Source: Cloacibacterium caeni_C (GTDB taxonomy: Bacteria; Bacteroidota; Bacteroidia; Flavobacteriales; Weeksellaceae). Taken from it: a stretch of 17,213 nucleotides of DNA. The stretch's first letter is position 1. Every line of letters starts with the position of its first letter. This document shows, in pieces, positions 1-6,886 of this stretch. The stretch is taken from NCBI GenBank assembly GCA_002422665.1, contig DITA01000020.1:1-17213 (forward strand). Direction: 5' to 3'. The notes under the pieces were generated by a model, which saw only the letters and a list, made by a program, of their open reading frames with translations, was not told the origin of the DNA and did not search any database. Made by a program: the position numbers and the translations under genes.

Positions 1-2
1 AG

Positions 3-74
3 TCCCCAAATTTTGGTACTGAGCCTGGATTTAATTCTTACGTAGTTGCACATGGTGGTGAGATTAAGTGTTAA
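3..74 (+). CDS. 3' end of an unidentified plus-strand gene (partial)
   Basis: One plus-strand frame is open from the window edge and ends at a TAA at 72-74. It encodes about 23 residues rich in Gly and Asn, ending in HGGEIKC. The upstream part lies outside the window, so the family cannot be named. It runs towards the minus-strand ATPase-nuclease gene, with a hairpin between them. It is too short to exclude a chance open frame. Confidence 0.3.
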   Translation, partial: SPNFGTEPGFNSYVVAHGGEIKC

Positions 75-133
75 TCAAAAATAGGGATTTTTTACACACC
101 CTGTACTTATGGTTATGGAACTTTAAAATGATT

Positions 134-165
134 AAAAAAAACTCCAAAGTCATGAGACTTGGGAG
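134..165 (-). terminator. Rho-independent terminator of the GHKL-nuclease gene
   Basis: Arms CTCCAAAGTC (142-151) and GACTTGGGAG (156-165) pair with one mismatch around a 4-base loop. On the minus strand the hairpin is followed by eight consecutive T (plus-strand A run 134-141). It lies about 25 bases past the stop codon of the gene at 190-2238. The same palindrome recurs at 6699-6722, so this terminator belongs to a dispersed palindromic family. Confidence 0.7.
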
Positions 166-189
166 AGCAGGTAAACTTACCCAACGTAT

Positions 190-2238
190 TTATTTTACTA
201 GTCTTAATTGTGCGGATATTTTTTCTTCAATTAATTCTGCATATTCTGTTTCAAATTTTTCTTTTACATTTTTGTCTTTAACGCTTAACTTGTTTGATAA
301 GTATCCTAGCTTTCTGTTGTTTTGCTCTATTATTTCTGACCACTCCATTACATAAACTTCAATATTCTTTTCAACTTTCTTTTCATACAAAAACGGTTTA
401 TCTGGATATGATTCTCTTCTTGATTTTGTTTGAGATTTTGCGAATTTCGTGAGTTTAGAGGAGATTAGAAATAGTTTGTATTTTACCTTTTCGCTGGGAA
501 AAGCAGCGTTCTCTTCAATTGTGAAAGCATACCTATTTATTTGGTTTAGTTCTTTTTCACTTATTGCACACTTCGGAGCTTTGAGTTCAACTATCATTAT
601 TTCTCTTTCTCCTGAATCTGTTATTTTTTCATTAAAAAAGAATAAATCAGTAATATCATTTAACCCACAATCTTCTAACTCAATAAGATTCTTGTCTACT
701 TCAGTAGGTTCATAGTCAAAGTATTCTTTTCTCAATTCTTCCAATATATTGCCAATTTTCTTATCAGACCACAGTTTTGGAGACCCATTGTAATTTTCTC
801 CAAATAGCCATAGTTGGTTTTCCACTATTTTATGCAATTGACTTCTCTCTTTTATATGCTTTGAAATGTCCCCATAAGTTAATTCTTGTAGAAAATTCAA
901 AAATTCTGTCTTTTCAGCTACTATACTTGCAAAATGAACAACATCTTCTAAATCAGTCCTTTCCAATAAGTGATGAAATTTTTCTAAGCTTTCATCTGAT
1001 AAGTTTAGAACCTTTTTAAAAATGTATTCAATATTTCCATTACCAATTGCCTTATCAAGAAGAGGATATAGGAAGTTTCTTATTTTGTCATTTTTCTGAA
1101 TCAATTTGTGTTCGTCCTCCAAAAGATAGGCGACTTTTTTAAATAATATTTCTTGTGATTGAGAAGCTGGATAATCGTTATTTTGATATGGATAATATTT
1201 ATCTCTCTCTAGGCTTGCTATGAATTTTTCAAATCTTTTATTTTTAGCTTTAAAGAAATTATTGATAGTGTCCTTAATTGTATCTTTTAAATTTTTCACT
1301 TCTGCTTCTCCAAGAGTCTCTAGGTCAAGATTCCTGAATAAGTCTGAATTGAGTATTGGTGATTCTATATAAATAAACCAAGTGCCCAAGTCTGGTGTGT
1401 ACCAATCCGATGAATAAGTATATTCGTGTGCTACACTTTTTAAGCCAGCATTATCAATTTGAAAGAAAACTTTTACCTTCTTCAGCGATGATTTAATGTT
1501 ATAAAAATAAAAATTCAGATTATGACTTTCTCCTTTTTTGTCTTTATAGTCAATTGTCTTTTTACCAGGTTGTCCAATAACAAAATCATCTCGTTTTAAT
1601 TCTATCCCGTTAACAATGAATTTTACAGTACTGTGGAAAATTTCGTATGGATAATGTTCAAAAATTGCTTGATTAATATTCGTTGATAGAAAGTTTTCAT
1701 TTAATGAATTTCGTTTAGCTATTTTTTCTTGTTTATTGTGATGTAGTTGCTCAATTACAACTTTGTAGTAAGTATTAACTTTATGGGATAAATATTCATA
1801 ATCAACTTTAAATTCGGTTTCTTCAAGTTGTGCGTTATTAAAGTCTGTTGTGTCAATGCTGAATTCTGTTCTTGTATATTGATTTTTTGTTTTATCAAAT
1901 CCGACTGTATCGATATGCATTAGTTCACCAATCTGTAGAGAACTGAATCTTCCAATTCCTTGACCTTTTTGTTTAGCCATAGTTCCGATTTCAAGAATCC
2001 TATTATCAAATTCACTATATGGAACTCCAAAACCATCATCTTTAATCTCAATTCTTTCTATAGTTGACTTACAACTAACTGAGTCTGTATATTCAATATT
2101 AATTTCAATATTCTTAGAATCAGCTTGTAATGAATTATTGATTAGCTCACGAAATGCTTGAAATGTATCGCGGTACTTTGTCAAGAGGTCTTTAATTACT
2201 CTTGTGTTTGTAGTTATTTTTTTAACTGTCGTATTCAT
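190..2238 (-). CDS. GHKL (Hsp90/MutL-like) ATPase fused to a PD-(D/E)XK nuclease
   Basis: This 682-residue protein has a GHKL ATP-binding domain at its N-terminus. The N box is E31-L-I-N-N35 with A39-D40, the G1 box is D67-D-G-F-G71, and a glycine-rich G2 lid is KGQGIGRF around 91-98. The middle (about 200-480) is charged and helical, without a motif I recognise. Near the C-terminus, D531 (ITDLFFF) and E551-L-K553 (MIVELKAP) form a PD-(D/E)XK nuclease core. GHKL domains typically dimerise and act as ATP-driven clamps, so an ATP-gated DNA cutter is a reasonable inference. The gene stands alone, with a terminator downstream and inverted half-sites just upstream. The ATG at 2238 leaves the ATP site intact about 30 residues in. 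The fold calls are fairly secure; a phage-defence role is inferred from neighbours only. Confidence 0.8.
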   Translation of the reverse strand: MNTTVKKITTNTRVIKDLLTKYRDTFQAFRELINNSLQADSKNIEINIEYTDSVSCKSTIERIEIKDDGFGVPYSEFDNRILEIGTMAKQKGQGIGRFSSLQIGELMHIDTVGFDKTKNQYTRTEFSIDTTDFNNAQLEETEFKVDYEYLSHKVNTYYKVVIEQLHHNKQEKIAKRNSLNENFLSTNINQAIFEHYPYEIFHSTVKFIVNGIELKRDDFVIGQPGKKTIDYKDKKGESHNLNFYFYNIKSSLKKVKVFFQIDNAGLKSVAHEYTYSSDWYTPDLGTWFIYIESPILNSDLFRNLDLETLGEAEVKNLKDTIKDTINNFFKAKNKRFEKFIASLERDKYYPYQNNDYPASQSQEILFKKVAYLLEDEHKLIQKNDKIRNFLYPLLDKAIGNGNIEYIFKKVLNLSDESLEKFHHLLERTDLEDVVHFASIVAEKTEFLNFLQELTYGDISKHIKERSQLHKIVENQLWLFGENYNGSPKLWSDKKIGNILEELRKEYFDYEPTEVDKNLIELEDCGLNDITDLFFFNEKITDSGEREIMIVELKAPKCAISEKELNQINRYAFTIEENAAFPSEKVKYKLFLISSKLTKFAKSQTKSRRESYPDKPFLYEKKVEKNIEVYVMEWSEIIEQNNRKLGYLSNKLSVKDKNVKEKFETEYAELIEEKISAQLRLVK

Positions 2239-2241
2239 TCT

Positions 2242-2260
2242 AACTATATAGTTTAACTAT
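2242..2260 (-). promoter_or_regulatory. Possible operator: alternating AACTAT/ATAGTT half-sites
   Basis: A perfect 12-base palindrome AACTATATAGTT (2242-2253) is followed by a third half-site AACTAT (2255-2260), directly upstream of the GHKL-nuclease start codon (ATG at 2236-2238). Overlapping half-sites in this position could be a repressor site or an mRNA hairpin near the start. The region is very AT-rich, so chance is possible. No clear TAnnTTTG element was found here. Confidence 0.3.
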
Positions 2261-2492
2261 GTTTTATACGAAACTGTGAATTATCAATTATAATTATTAA
2301 CTAATTTGTTATAAATTGTAATCTGATTGTAAAAGTTTCTATGAACTGTTTGTTTAAGTTTCTTGTTAATAGCTTTTAACAAATTTACACAAAATGAATG
2401 AAAGGTAATTATGAAAAGACTTATTAATATTAAAAAAGTTTTGAATAGAATTTTACCCCCACCCTTTACGTTCTCTTCTTTTTAGATAGTAA

Positions 2493-3758
2493 TTATTTTG
2501 CATTTACTTTGATTATTTGGTGGAGGTCTGTGGTGTAACGTGGCGATAGGTTCTTTTGGTTCATCTTCCAAGTTCTTTGTACGTCCATGGAGCCGAGTTT
2601 GATTTTGTCGTCTCCCAGTCTTTTGTTCATCACGTCTATAATCTGCATGATTGGGCGGTGTTTTGCGTGGAGGTCTTCATCAAATAATGAAGTCATTCTC
2701 TCGGTTTCAGGAACGAATTCTGTGACCATTACTCCAGCTTTTTTGTATTGGAAATATGGCAGGTAAATTCTCTCCAAGCCTTGAAGTGCTGCCTTTGAAA
2801 TTTCAATAGCGGAATTGGAAGGATTGGTTAAGGTAATGGTGATAGAATTGCTATATTGTTTCAAGTCCTGTTTGAAACGGTCTGTCATGATGAAAACCGT
2901 TACGTATCTGCAACATGATTTTTGAGCTCTCAGCTTCTCAGAGCATTTATAGGCAAAGGTTGAAACTCTTTCTTTTAAGGTTTCTAAATCGTCTGTTCTT
3001 TTATCGAATGTTCTGGTGGTAGCAATTCCTTTTTTAGGTTTTGGAACGGAAAGGTCGTATTGCGGAATTCCACGTAATTCTCTATGCATTCTTAGGCCAA
3101 GGATACCCATTTCTTTTTGGACGAAAGCTTCGGGAAGTTGGGTAAAATCCCAAGCGGTCTTTATCCCTCTTTTAGAAAATCTTTCGAAATATCTTCTGCC
3201 AATGCCCCAAACGTCTTCCAAAGGGAACCATTTGAGTGCTTTTTCAATCTTTTCGGGTGTGTCTATCATGTAGACTCCTTTTGTTTTTTCTGGGAACTTT
3301 TTAGCAATTTTATTGGCCACCTTTGCCAAGGTTTTGGAAGGTGCTAACCCGATACTGGTAGGAATATCTAAACCTCTGAATACTTTTTCGCGAAGTTCTA
3401 GACAATGCTGCTGCAGGTCTATGTGTTCGTAGCCATGAAAATCTAAAAAGGATTCATCAATACTGTAAACCTCAATGTCTTTGCAATATCTTCTGCAGAT
3501 GTTTACTATACGGTTTGAAATATCGCCATACAAGACAAAATTGGCTGAGAAAACGGTAAGACCAGATTCTTTTTCAAGGTGCTGAATTTGGAAATATGGT
3601 TGTCCCATTTTAATGCCCAAGGCTTTGGCTTCGTTGGAACGTGCAATGGCGCACCCATCGTTGTTGGATAATACCACAACGGGCTTGTTTCGCAAATCTG
3701 GACGGAAAATCCTTTCACAGCTTGCATAGAAATTATTGCCATCGATTAAGCCAAACAT
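2493..3758 (-). CDS. umuC: Y-family translesion DNA polymerase, UmuC
   Basis: The 421-residue protein is close to the usual UmuC length (about 422 in E. coli). It opens with LIDGNNFYASCE, carrying the first catalytic Asp (D6) and the steric-gate region F10-Y11. The second catalytic pair is D101-E102 in YSIDESFLDF. The thumb (helix-hairpin-helix), little-finger and C-terminal regions follow the Y-family order. In the model system UmuC joins two processed UmuD subunits (UmuD'2C) to copy past damaged bases, with more errors. Its ATG overlaps the umuD stop as TAATG, implying translational coupling. No broken motif is seen, so the polymerase should be functional. Such operons occur both on chromosomes and on mobile elements. 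Family assignment is firm. Confidence 0.96.
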   Translation of the reverse strand: MFGLIDGNNFYASCERIFRPDLRNKPVVVLSNNDGCAIARSNEAKALGIKMGQPYFQIQHLEKESGLTVFSANFVLYGDISNRIVNICRRYCKDIEVYSIDESFLDFHGYEHIDLQQHCLELREKVFRGLDIPTSIGLAPSKTLAKVANKIAKKFPEKTKGVYMIDTPEKIEKALKWFPLEDVWGIGRRYFERFSKRGIKTAWDFTQLPEAFVQKEMGILGLRMHRELRGIPQYDLSVPKPKKGIATTRTFDKRTDDLETLKERVSTFAYKCSEKLRAQKSCCRYVTVFIMTDRFKQDLKQYSNSITITLTNPSNSAIEISKAALQGLERIYLPYFQYKKAGVMVTEFVPETERMTSLFDEDLHAKHRPIMQIIDVMNKRLGDDKIKLGSMDVQRTWKMNQKNLSPRYTTDLHQIIKVNAK

Positions 3759-4225
3759 TATTTCCTAAGTTTATGTAGGTTCCAAGTAGAAACACCCCAA
3801 AGTTCGAAGTCTGTATCTTCGCTGATGTCCATATCAGAATAATTGGGATTTTCTGATTTGAGTTTTATTTTTTCTAATCTTAGAGAGTTTTCCTTGTATT
3901 TTGGTTTGTACCTCTTCACATAAAATTCACCTTGATAAAAGACTACTACAATATCATTTTCTCTTGGGAATAGTCCTTTCTGAACGATGAGAATGTCTCC
4001 GTCATAAATGCCAATTCCTATAAGGGAATCCCCTGTTACCTTTGCAAAGAAAGTGGTTTCTTTGTCTTTGATTAAGAGCTTTAACAGGTCTATGGTGTCT
4101 TCGGGAAAGTCTAAAGCAGGACTTTCAAAACTGCCATAACCACCCGCTTTTACCTTGGCTGGAAGGACTGGAATGATTAGTTTTTCTTCATTCTCGAGCT
4201 TGAAAAGTTCTATCTTGGATTTCAT
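3758..4225 (-). CDS. umuD: UmuD-like S24 self-cleaving protein, polymerase V subunit
   Basis: The 155-residue protein belongs to the LexA/UmuD (S24) family. The expected cleavage site is A27-G28 in KVKAGGYG, followed by a SPALDF segment matching the SPAADY of E. coli UmuD. The catalytic serine is S67 in GDSLIGIGIYDGD and the general-base lysine is K104 in GEFYVKRY. There is no N-terminal DNA-binding domain, which separates it from LexA and from phage repressors. RecA-stimulated self-cleavage would make the active form that binds UmuC. It is the first gene of the pair and overlaps umuC by one base. A TAnnTTTG element ends only four bases before the ATG, so the transcript may be leaderless. Confidence 0.94.
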   Translation of the reverse strand: MKSKIELFKLENEEKLIIPVLPAKVKAGGYGSFESPALDFPEDTIDLLKLLIKDKETTFFAKVTGDSLIGIGIYDGDILIVQKGLFPRENDIVVVFYQGEFYVKRYKPKYKENSLRLEKIKLKSENPNYSDMDISEDTDFELWGVSTWNLHKLRK

Positions 4226-4229
4226 TTTT

Positions 4230-4237
4230 CAAAGGTA
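4230..4237 (-). promoter_or_regulatory. Bacteroidota -7 promoter element of umuDC
   Basis: The minus strand reads TACCTTTG here, an exact match to the Bacteroidota -7 consensus TAnnTTTG. It ends four bases before the umuD ATG (4225), so initiation would fall at or beside the start codon. No TTG was found at the usual -33 spacing; the nearest TTTTG is only about 10 bases upstream. No E. coli-type LexA box was recognised, so SOS control is not shown by the sequence. Confidence 0.5.
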
Positions 4238-4462
4238 TAAAATAAAGCAAAATGAATTAGGGGGTGTGGAAAAGTTTTGGTTATTGACTTCGACAAGCTC
4301 AGTCACCGGGGAGGAAAACAATTTTCTTTTCCCCTCCCTAAAGGGTGGAAAATTGTTTGGGGATAATTTTTGCCCCAACCCTAAAGGGTGAAATTTTTCT
4401 TAATTGTAAAGGGAGGAAAATTGTTTGGGGAAAATTGTTTATTGTTACCTCAGCTTTGAAAT

Positions 4463-4483
4463 CACAACGGAGGGTGCGTTGTG
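4463..4483. repeat. Palindromic repeat, CACAACGGAG..TGCGTTG family, copy 1
   Basis: Arms CACAACG (4463-4469) and CGTTGTG (4477-4483) pair perfectly around a 7-base loop. A closely similar unit in the same orientation is at 16835-16853. The two copies lie about 12.4 kb apart, on either side of the three-gene cassette, the helicase-methyltransferase operon and the replication-like genes. Confidence 0.6.
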
Positions 4484-4576
4484 AATTTGGTGTGATTTGC
4501 TTTTTAGAAATTGATTGTTTACTGAGCGAAATAAATTAGCGAAATGAAGCAAACAAATCCTTCGACTCCGCTCAGG

Positions 4577-4747
4577 ATGTTGGGCTATAGGAATACTTGG
4601 ACTAGAGACGGTTTTTGTGCAGCTGAATGAGATAATGGTTACGAATTTAAAGGTAAGAATATCAAATGTGTTCCTTTAGATATTTTTTCAGAAATAAATA
4701 AAATTAATTTTAAGAAAAAGGGATTTCAAATTTATTTACAATTTTAA
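4577..4747 (+). pseudogene. Decayed coding fragment with an in-frame TGA
   Basis: From an ATG at 4577, one plus-strand frame gives 17 codons, a TGA at 4628-4630, then 38 more codons to a TAA at 4745-4747. The second part has protein-like composition (KNIKCVPLDIFSEINKINF) and looks like the tail of a small globular protein. The ATG lies within the CTCAGGATG repeat, so the natural start is probably lost. The 3' end overlaps the stop of the convergent gene at 4736-5281 by about 12 bases. I read it as a gene remnant left by repeat insertion or deletion. A chance frame cannot be excluded. Confidence 0.3.
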
Positions 4748-5281
4748 CCAACCTTCTGATTTATATATATAACCATGCCAAGAAAAGTCTTCTCTGAATC
4801 CGTAAATAACAAGGATTTCTTCTTTCTCAGAAAACTGAAGTTCATTTCTATTACCTTTTATAATTTCAGTAAAATACTCTAATTCTTTTTCGCCATGTTC
4901 AATATTATCTGGGTAAGTTACTAATACCTTCAAGGGACTATTTAGAATAATTAAGTGAGAAATCTCTTGATATAGACCTGAATAAAAATTATTTTCATGT
5001 TCGAAAGCAATTTGCAAATTTCTAAACCAGTATGTTTTGTCTTGTATTTTGGGACATAAATCATCTGCATTAAAAAAAATTGCGTCTACTGAATAATAAT
5101 CTTTTTCGTAAACAAATAGATTTAATTTAATGGCAATCTGTGAGAGAATTGAATTTTCCGACCCTTTTATTAAGCTTGTGTAATTTTTATAATTCTGCCA
5201 CTGGTCTAATAAAACCTGTTTGTTATCATTTGTTATTTGCTTCCAAATATCAAAAAAGAGTCTTGAACTTATTAATGTCAT
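4736..5281 (-). CDS. Hypothetical protein, possible PD-(D/E)XK-like fold
   Basis: I do not recognise the family of this 181-residue soluble protein. It has no signal peptide or membrane segment. The order of elements resembles a nuclease-type core: V65-D66-AIFF, then IAFEHENN with E94 and E96, a conserved-looking Glu at 106, and a hydrophobic strand PLKVLVTYP (116-124). That gives D-x27-E-x-E, where the usual Lys of the E-x-K motif is Glu, so catalysis is uncertain. It is the last gene of a three-gene cassette, one base after the stop of the PH-like gene, so the three are almost certainly co-transcribed. It might be the effector or nucleic-acid-binding member of the set. Confidence is high that it is a gene and low for the fold. 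Confidence 0.7.
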   Translation of the reverse strand: MTLISSRLFFDIWKQITNDNKQVLLDQWQNYKNYTSLIKGSENSILSQIAIKLNLFVYEKDYYSVDAIFFNADDLCPKIQDKTYWFRNLQIAFEHENNFYSGLYQEISHLIILNSPLKVLVTYPDNIEHGEKELEYFTEIIKGNRNELQFSEKEEILVIYGFREDFSWHGYIYKSEGWLKL

Positions 5282-5282
5282 G

Positions 5283-5579
5283 CTAAAATTGAGTTAAAAT
5301 TTCTTTGAGTTTAGCAGCTGATTTCTTTGAAATATAGTAAACTGAAATATTTGAGCCATAAACTTTGATATGTACATCTGCTCCAAAAAGATGTTGATCT
5401 ATTGAAACATTTCTAACATAGTTTATCGGCACAGTGGTGGAATCAATCCCAACTAAATACCAATTCCTTTTTTCAATGGTTAATAAGTTTTCTTCAATCT
5501 TAATTTTCCAAGGACACAAAATGTCTTGAAATCTAAAATTAAAAAGTAAAACGTATAAAGGTGATTTTGCTATAAACAT
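5283..5579 (-). CDS. Small protein with PH-like beta-barrel pattern
   Basis: The protein has 98 residues and no signal peptide. Short alternating beta-strands (WKIKIEENLLTIEKRNWYL, then STTVPINYVRNVSID, then GADVHIKVYG and SVYYI) end in an amphipathic helix (KKSAAKLKEILTQF). This is the order of a bacterial PH-like domain, seven strands capped by a C-terminal helix, such as those in small bPH proteins that bind membranes or partner proteins. The assignment rests on pattern only. The gene sits between the SH3b membrane protein and the nuclease-like protein with one-base gaps on each side, which suggests a shared function, possibly as an adaptor. Confidence 0.65.
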   Translation of the reverse strand: MFIAKSPLYVLLFNFRFQDILCPWKIKIEENLLTIEKRNWYLVGIDSTTVPINYVRNVSIDQHLFGADVHIKVYGSNISVYYISKKSAAKLKEILTQF

Positions 5580-5580
5580 T

Positions 5581-6111
5581 TTAGAAAAATGATTTAATCA
5601 TATAAAAAACTCCAGAAAAAAATCCGAAAACTAAAAACAACGAAACATAAATAATAAAACAAAAAATTACTTCAAATAGATTTAAGCTTCCTTCTTTAAC
5701 GCCCTTAGAATATCTTAAATCTTTTTTGTCTTTAAATAGACTTTTATATAAACCAATAAATGCAAATAAACCTAGTATTGAAAGTGGATGAGAAATATAA
5801 GAAGCACCCTTTATATAACCAGATTTAAAACCATTTGGTTCTATATCCGTATCAATAGTGACTAATGGATTATCAATTATGTATTCTGAACTAACATAAC
5901 CATAAGTTTGATCTACTTTTACTTTAGCCCATTTATCATTAATCTCAACAACTTCTATTTCAGTATTCTTCGATAGTTTTTTAATTACTTTAGAATTTTT
6001 ATTACCTTCTTCTCTAAGGTTTACATTATCTCCTGAAATGAACATAACTTTCCCAAAAAAAAGAGAAAATGTAAGTAAGAAACAAATAGTTATTAGGATT
6101 TTAATTCTCAT
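5581..6111 (-). CDS. SH3b-domain membrane protein
   Basis: The 176-residue protein starts with a short basic stretch and a hydrophobic segment (residues 4-20), fitting a signal peptide or anchor. A bacterial SH3 domain follows at about 22-80: GDNVNLREEGNKNSKVIKKL, then WAKVKV and YGYVSSEYI, the usual SH3_3 layout. Two further hydrophobic segments are seen at about 105-125 (PLSILGLFAFIGLY) and 145-173, with a lysine-rich loop between them. SH3b domains usually lie outside the cytoplasm and bind peptidoglycan or peptides, so this could be a sensor with its SH3 domain in the periplasm. It is first in the cassette, with about 200 AT-rich bases upstream. The cassette's role is unknown to me. Confidence 0.75.
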   Translation of the reverse strand: MRIKILITICFLLTFSLFFGKVMFISGDNVNLREEGNKNSKVIKKLSKNTEIEVVEINDKWAKVKVDQTYGYVSSEYIIDNPLVTIDTDIEPNGFKSGYIKGASYISHPLSILGLFAFIGLYKSLFKDKKDLRYSKGVKEGSLNLFEVIFCFIIYVSLFLVFGFFSGVFYMIKSFF

Positions 6112-6212
6112 GAAAAATTATTTTAGTTTGAAAATCATTAAATTACCCAATCTTAAATTATATTTTAAAAAATTAATTTGGGATATTTAAAATTCATAAT
6201 TATTAGTTTAAA

Positions 6213-6220
6213 CAAATTTA
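6213..6220 (-). promoter_or_regulatory. Possible -7 element for the three-gene cassette
   Basis: The minus strand reads TAAATTTG, matching TAnnTTTG, about 100 bases upstream of the ATG at 6111. No TTG at the -33 spacing was found. The whole interval 6112-6304 is extremely AT-rich, so a chance match is likely. That spacer separates the cassette from the divergent gene at 6317. Confidence 0.25.
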
Positions 6221-6316
6221 AATAAATTCACTTAAATAAAATTAAGTTTAAAAATATTTTTTATGAATTATGAACAGTATTATTTTAATTGTACTTAATC
6301 AGTATTGAAAAACTCA

Positions 6317-6676
6317 ATGGTAGGAATTCTGGAATTGTTTAAGGAATATTTGGCGAATGAGCCTCGGAATGTATCATCTTATTTGAATGATTGCATGGAT
6401 TTATTGCATGGATTTGCTCAGGAAAAAGGAATAGAATTTGATGGTTATTTTCAGGAGCGTTGGGAAGATAGTGCGGATACCATCGTGGACTTTGATGAGG
6501 ATTATTTTGAGAACAGGGATAGGAAAAATTTGTATGTATTTCTTTCTGCGCTTTATGATGATGAGGTTTTTGAGTATTTGAGAAATGCTTATGAAATAGC
6601 AAAATTGGAAGCTCCTACAAAAGAATGGGTGAAGCTGCAAGTGGATTTATTGATTGCTAAGGGGGTGCGGTTTTGA
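6317..6676 (+). CDS. Acidic hypothetical protein
   Basis: This is the only complete plus-strand gene that looks real. The frame opens at a TTG (6305), but the ATG at 6317 is the likelier start and gives 119 residues, MVGILELFKEYL onwards. I do not recognise the family. It is helical in pattern, with no signal peptide or membrane segment. It is strongly acidic: I count 26 Asp/Glu against 13 Lys/Arg, clustered at ERWEDSADTIVDFDEDYFE. Immunity proteins, antitoxins and DNA-mimic proteins can show such composition, but nothing here settles the role. Codon use is less extremely AT-rich than in its neighbours. It converges on the operon at 6692-14195 and meets it at a hairpin. Confidence 0.7.
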   Translation: MVGILELFKEYLANEPRNVSSYLNDCMDLLHGFAQEKGIEFDGYFQERWEDSADTIVDFDEDYFENRDRKNLYVFLSALYDDEVFEYLRNAYEIAKLEAPTKEWVKLQVDLLIAKGVRF

Positions 6677-6691
6677 TGGGGGTTTTTCAAT

Positions 6692-6877
6692 TTAAAAGCT
6701 CCGAAGTCTCACGACTTCGGAGAGCGGGGATATTTCACTATTATGTAGCCAGTATTTTTCTTCTTTACCTTTAATAATTACATTGTATAATGCAACAGCT
6801 CTATTGGTTACATAGTCCTGAACTTCCAATTTACGGTGCTGCCAAACTTGCTCAGCAATTTCATTTAACTTTGACAT
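6692..6877 (-). CDS. Small trailing ORF of the helicase-methyltransferase operon, probably truncated
   Basis: The 61-residue ORF starts nine bases after the methyltransferase stop. Residues 1-48 (MSKLNEIAEQVWQHRKLEVQ onwards) have natural composition. The last residues (SPLSEVVRLRSF) are encoded by the palindrome at 6699-6722, and the stop lies past it. The simplest reading is a genuine gene start whose original 3' end was replaced by a repeat-type hairpin, so the product is a truncated remnant or a small protein with a repeat-derived tail. I do not recognise the family. Its position suggests a link to the modification system, but it could be unrelated. Confidence 0.45.
   Translation of the reverse strand: MSKLNEIAEQVWQHRKLEVQDYVTNRAVALYNVIIKGKEEKYWLHNSEISPLSEVVRLRSF
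6699..6722 (-). terminator. Palindromic hairpin, likely terminator of the helicase-methyltransferase operon
   Basis: Perfect 10-base arms CTCCGAAGTC (6699-6708) and GACTTCGGAG (6713-6722) flank a TCAC loop. On the minus strand the stem is followed by CTTTTAAATTG, a modest T-rich tail. It sits between two convergent genes, 23 bases past the stop at 6676. The sequence is related to the hairpin at 142-165, including the GAGAGC that follows both on the plus strand. Confidence 0.6.
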
Positions 6878-6886
6878 AAAAATTGA

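Larger units (their letters stand above)
4226..4576. repeat. Repeat-rich intergenic spacer
   Basis: No convincing gene is seen. The left part has CTTCGACAAGCTCAGTCACC near 4288-4307. Inverted arms AAACAATTTTC (4316-4326) and GAAAATTGTTT (4348-4358) follow, enclosing CCCTAAAGGG. Partial copies of the CCCTAAAGGG / GGAAAATTGTTTGGGG unit recur near 4379-4388 and 4409-4430. A small palindrome with arms CACAACG and CGTTGTG lies at 4463-4483. CCTTCGACTCCGCTCAGGATG closes the block near 4559-4579. Motifs of this style are dispersed intergenic repeats in flavobacterial genomes (from memory, not checked). Short open frames here are by-products of the repeats. Confidence 0.6.

Noticed and set aside
2239..2492. 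A small gene or regulatory RNA between the GHKL-nuclease and umuC
   Set aside because: The 254-base spacer is AT-rich with no sustained frame and no strong hairpin; apart from the half-sites at 2242-2260 nothing could be supported.
4226..4576. Small plus-strand open frames (4155-4391 and 4345-4539) as genes
   Set aside because: They run through known-style C/G-rich repeats, have no protein-like pattern, and one overlaps umuD antisense.
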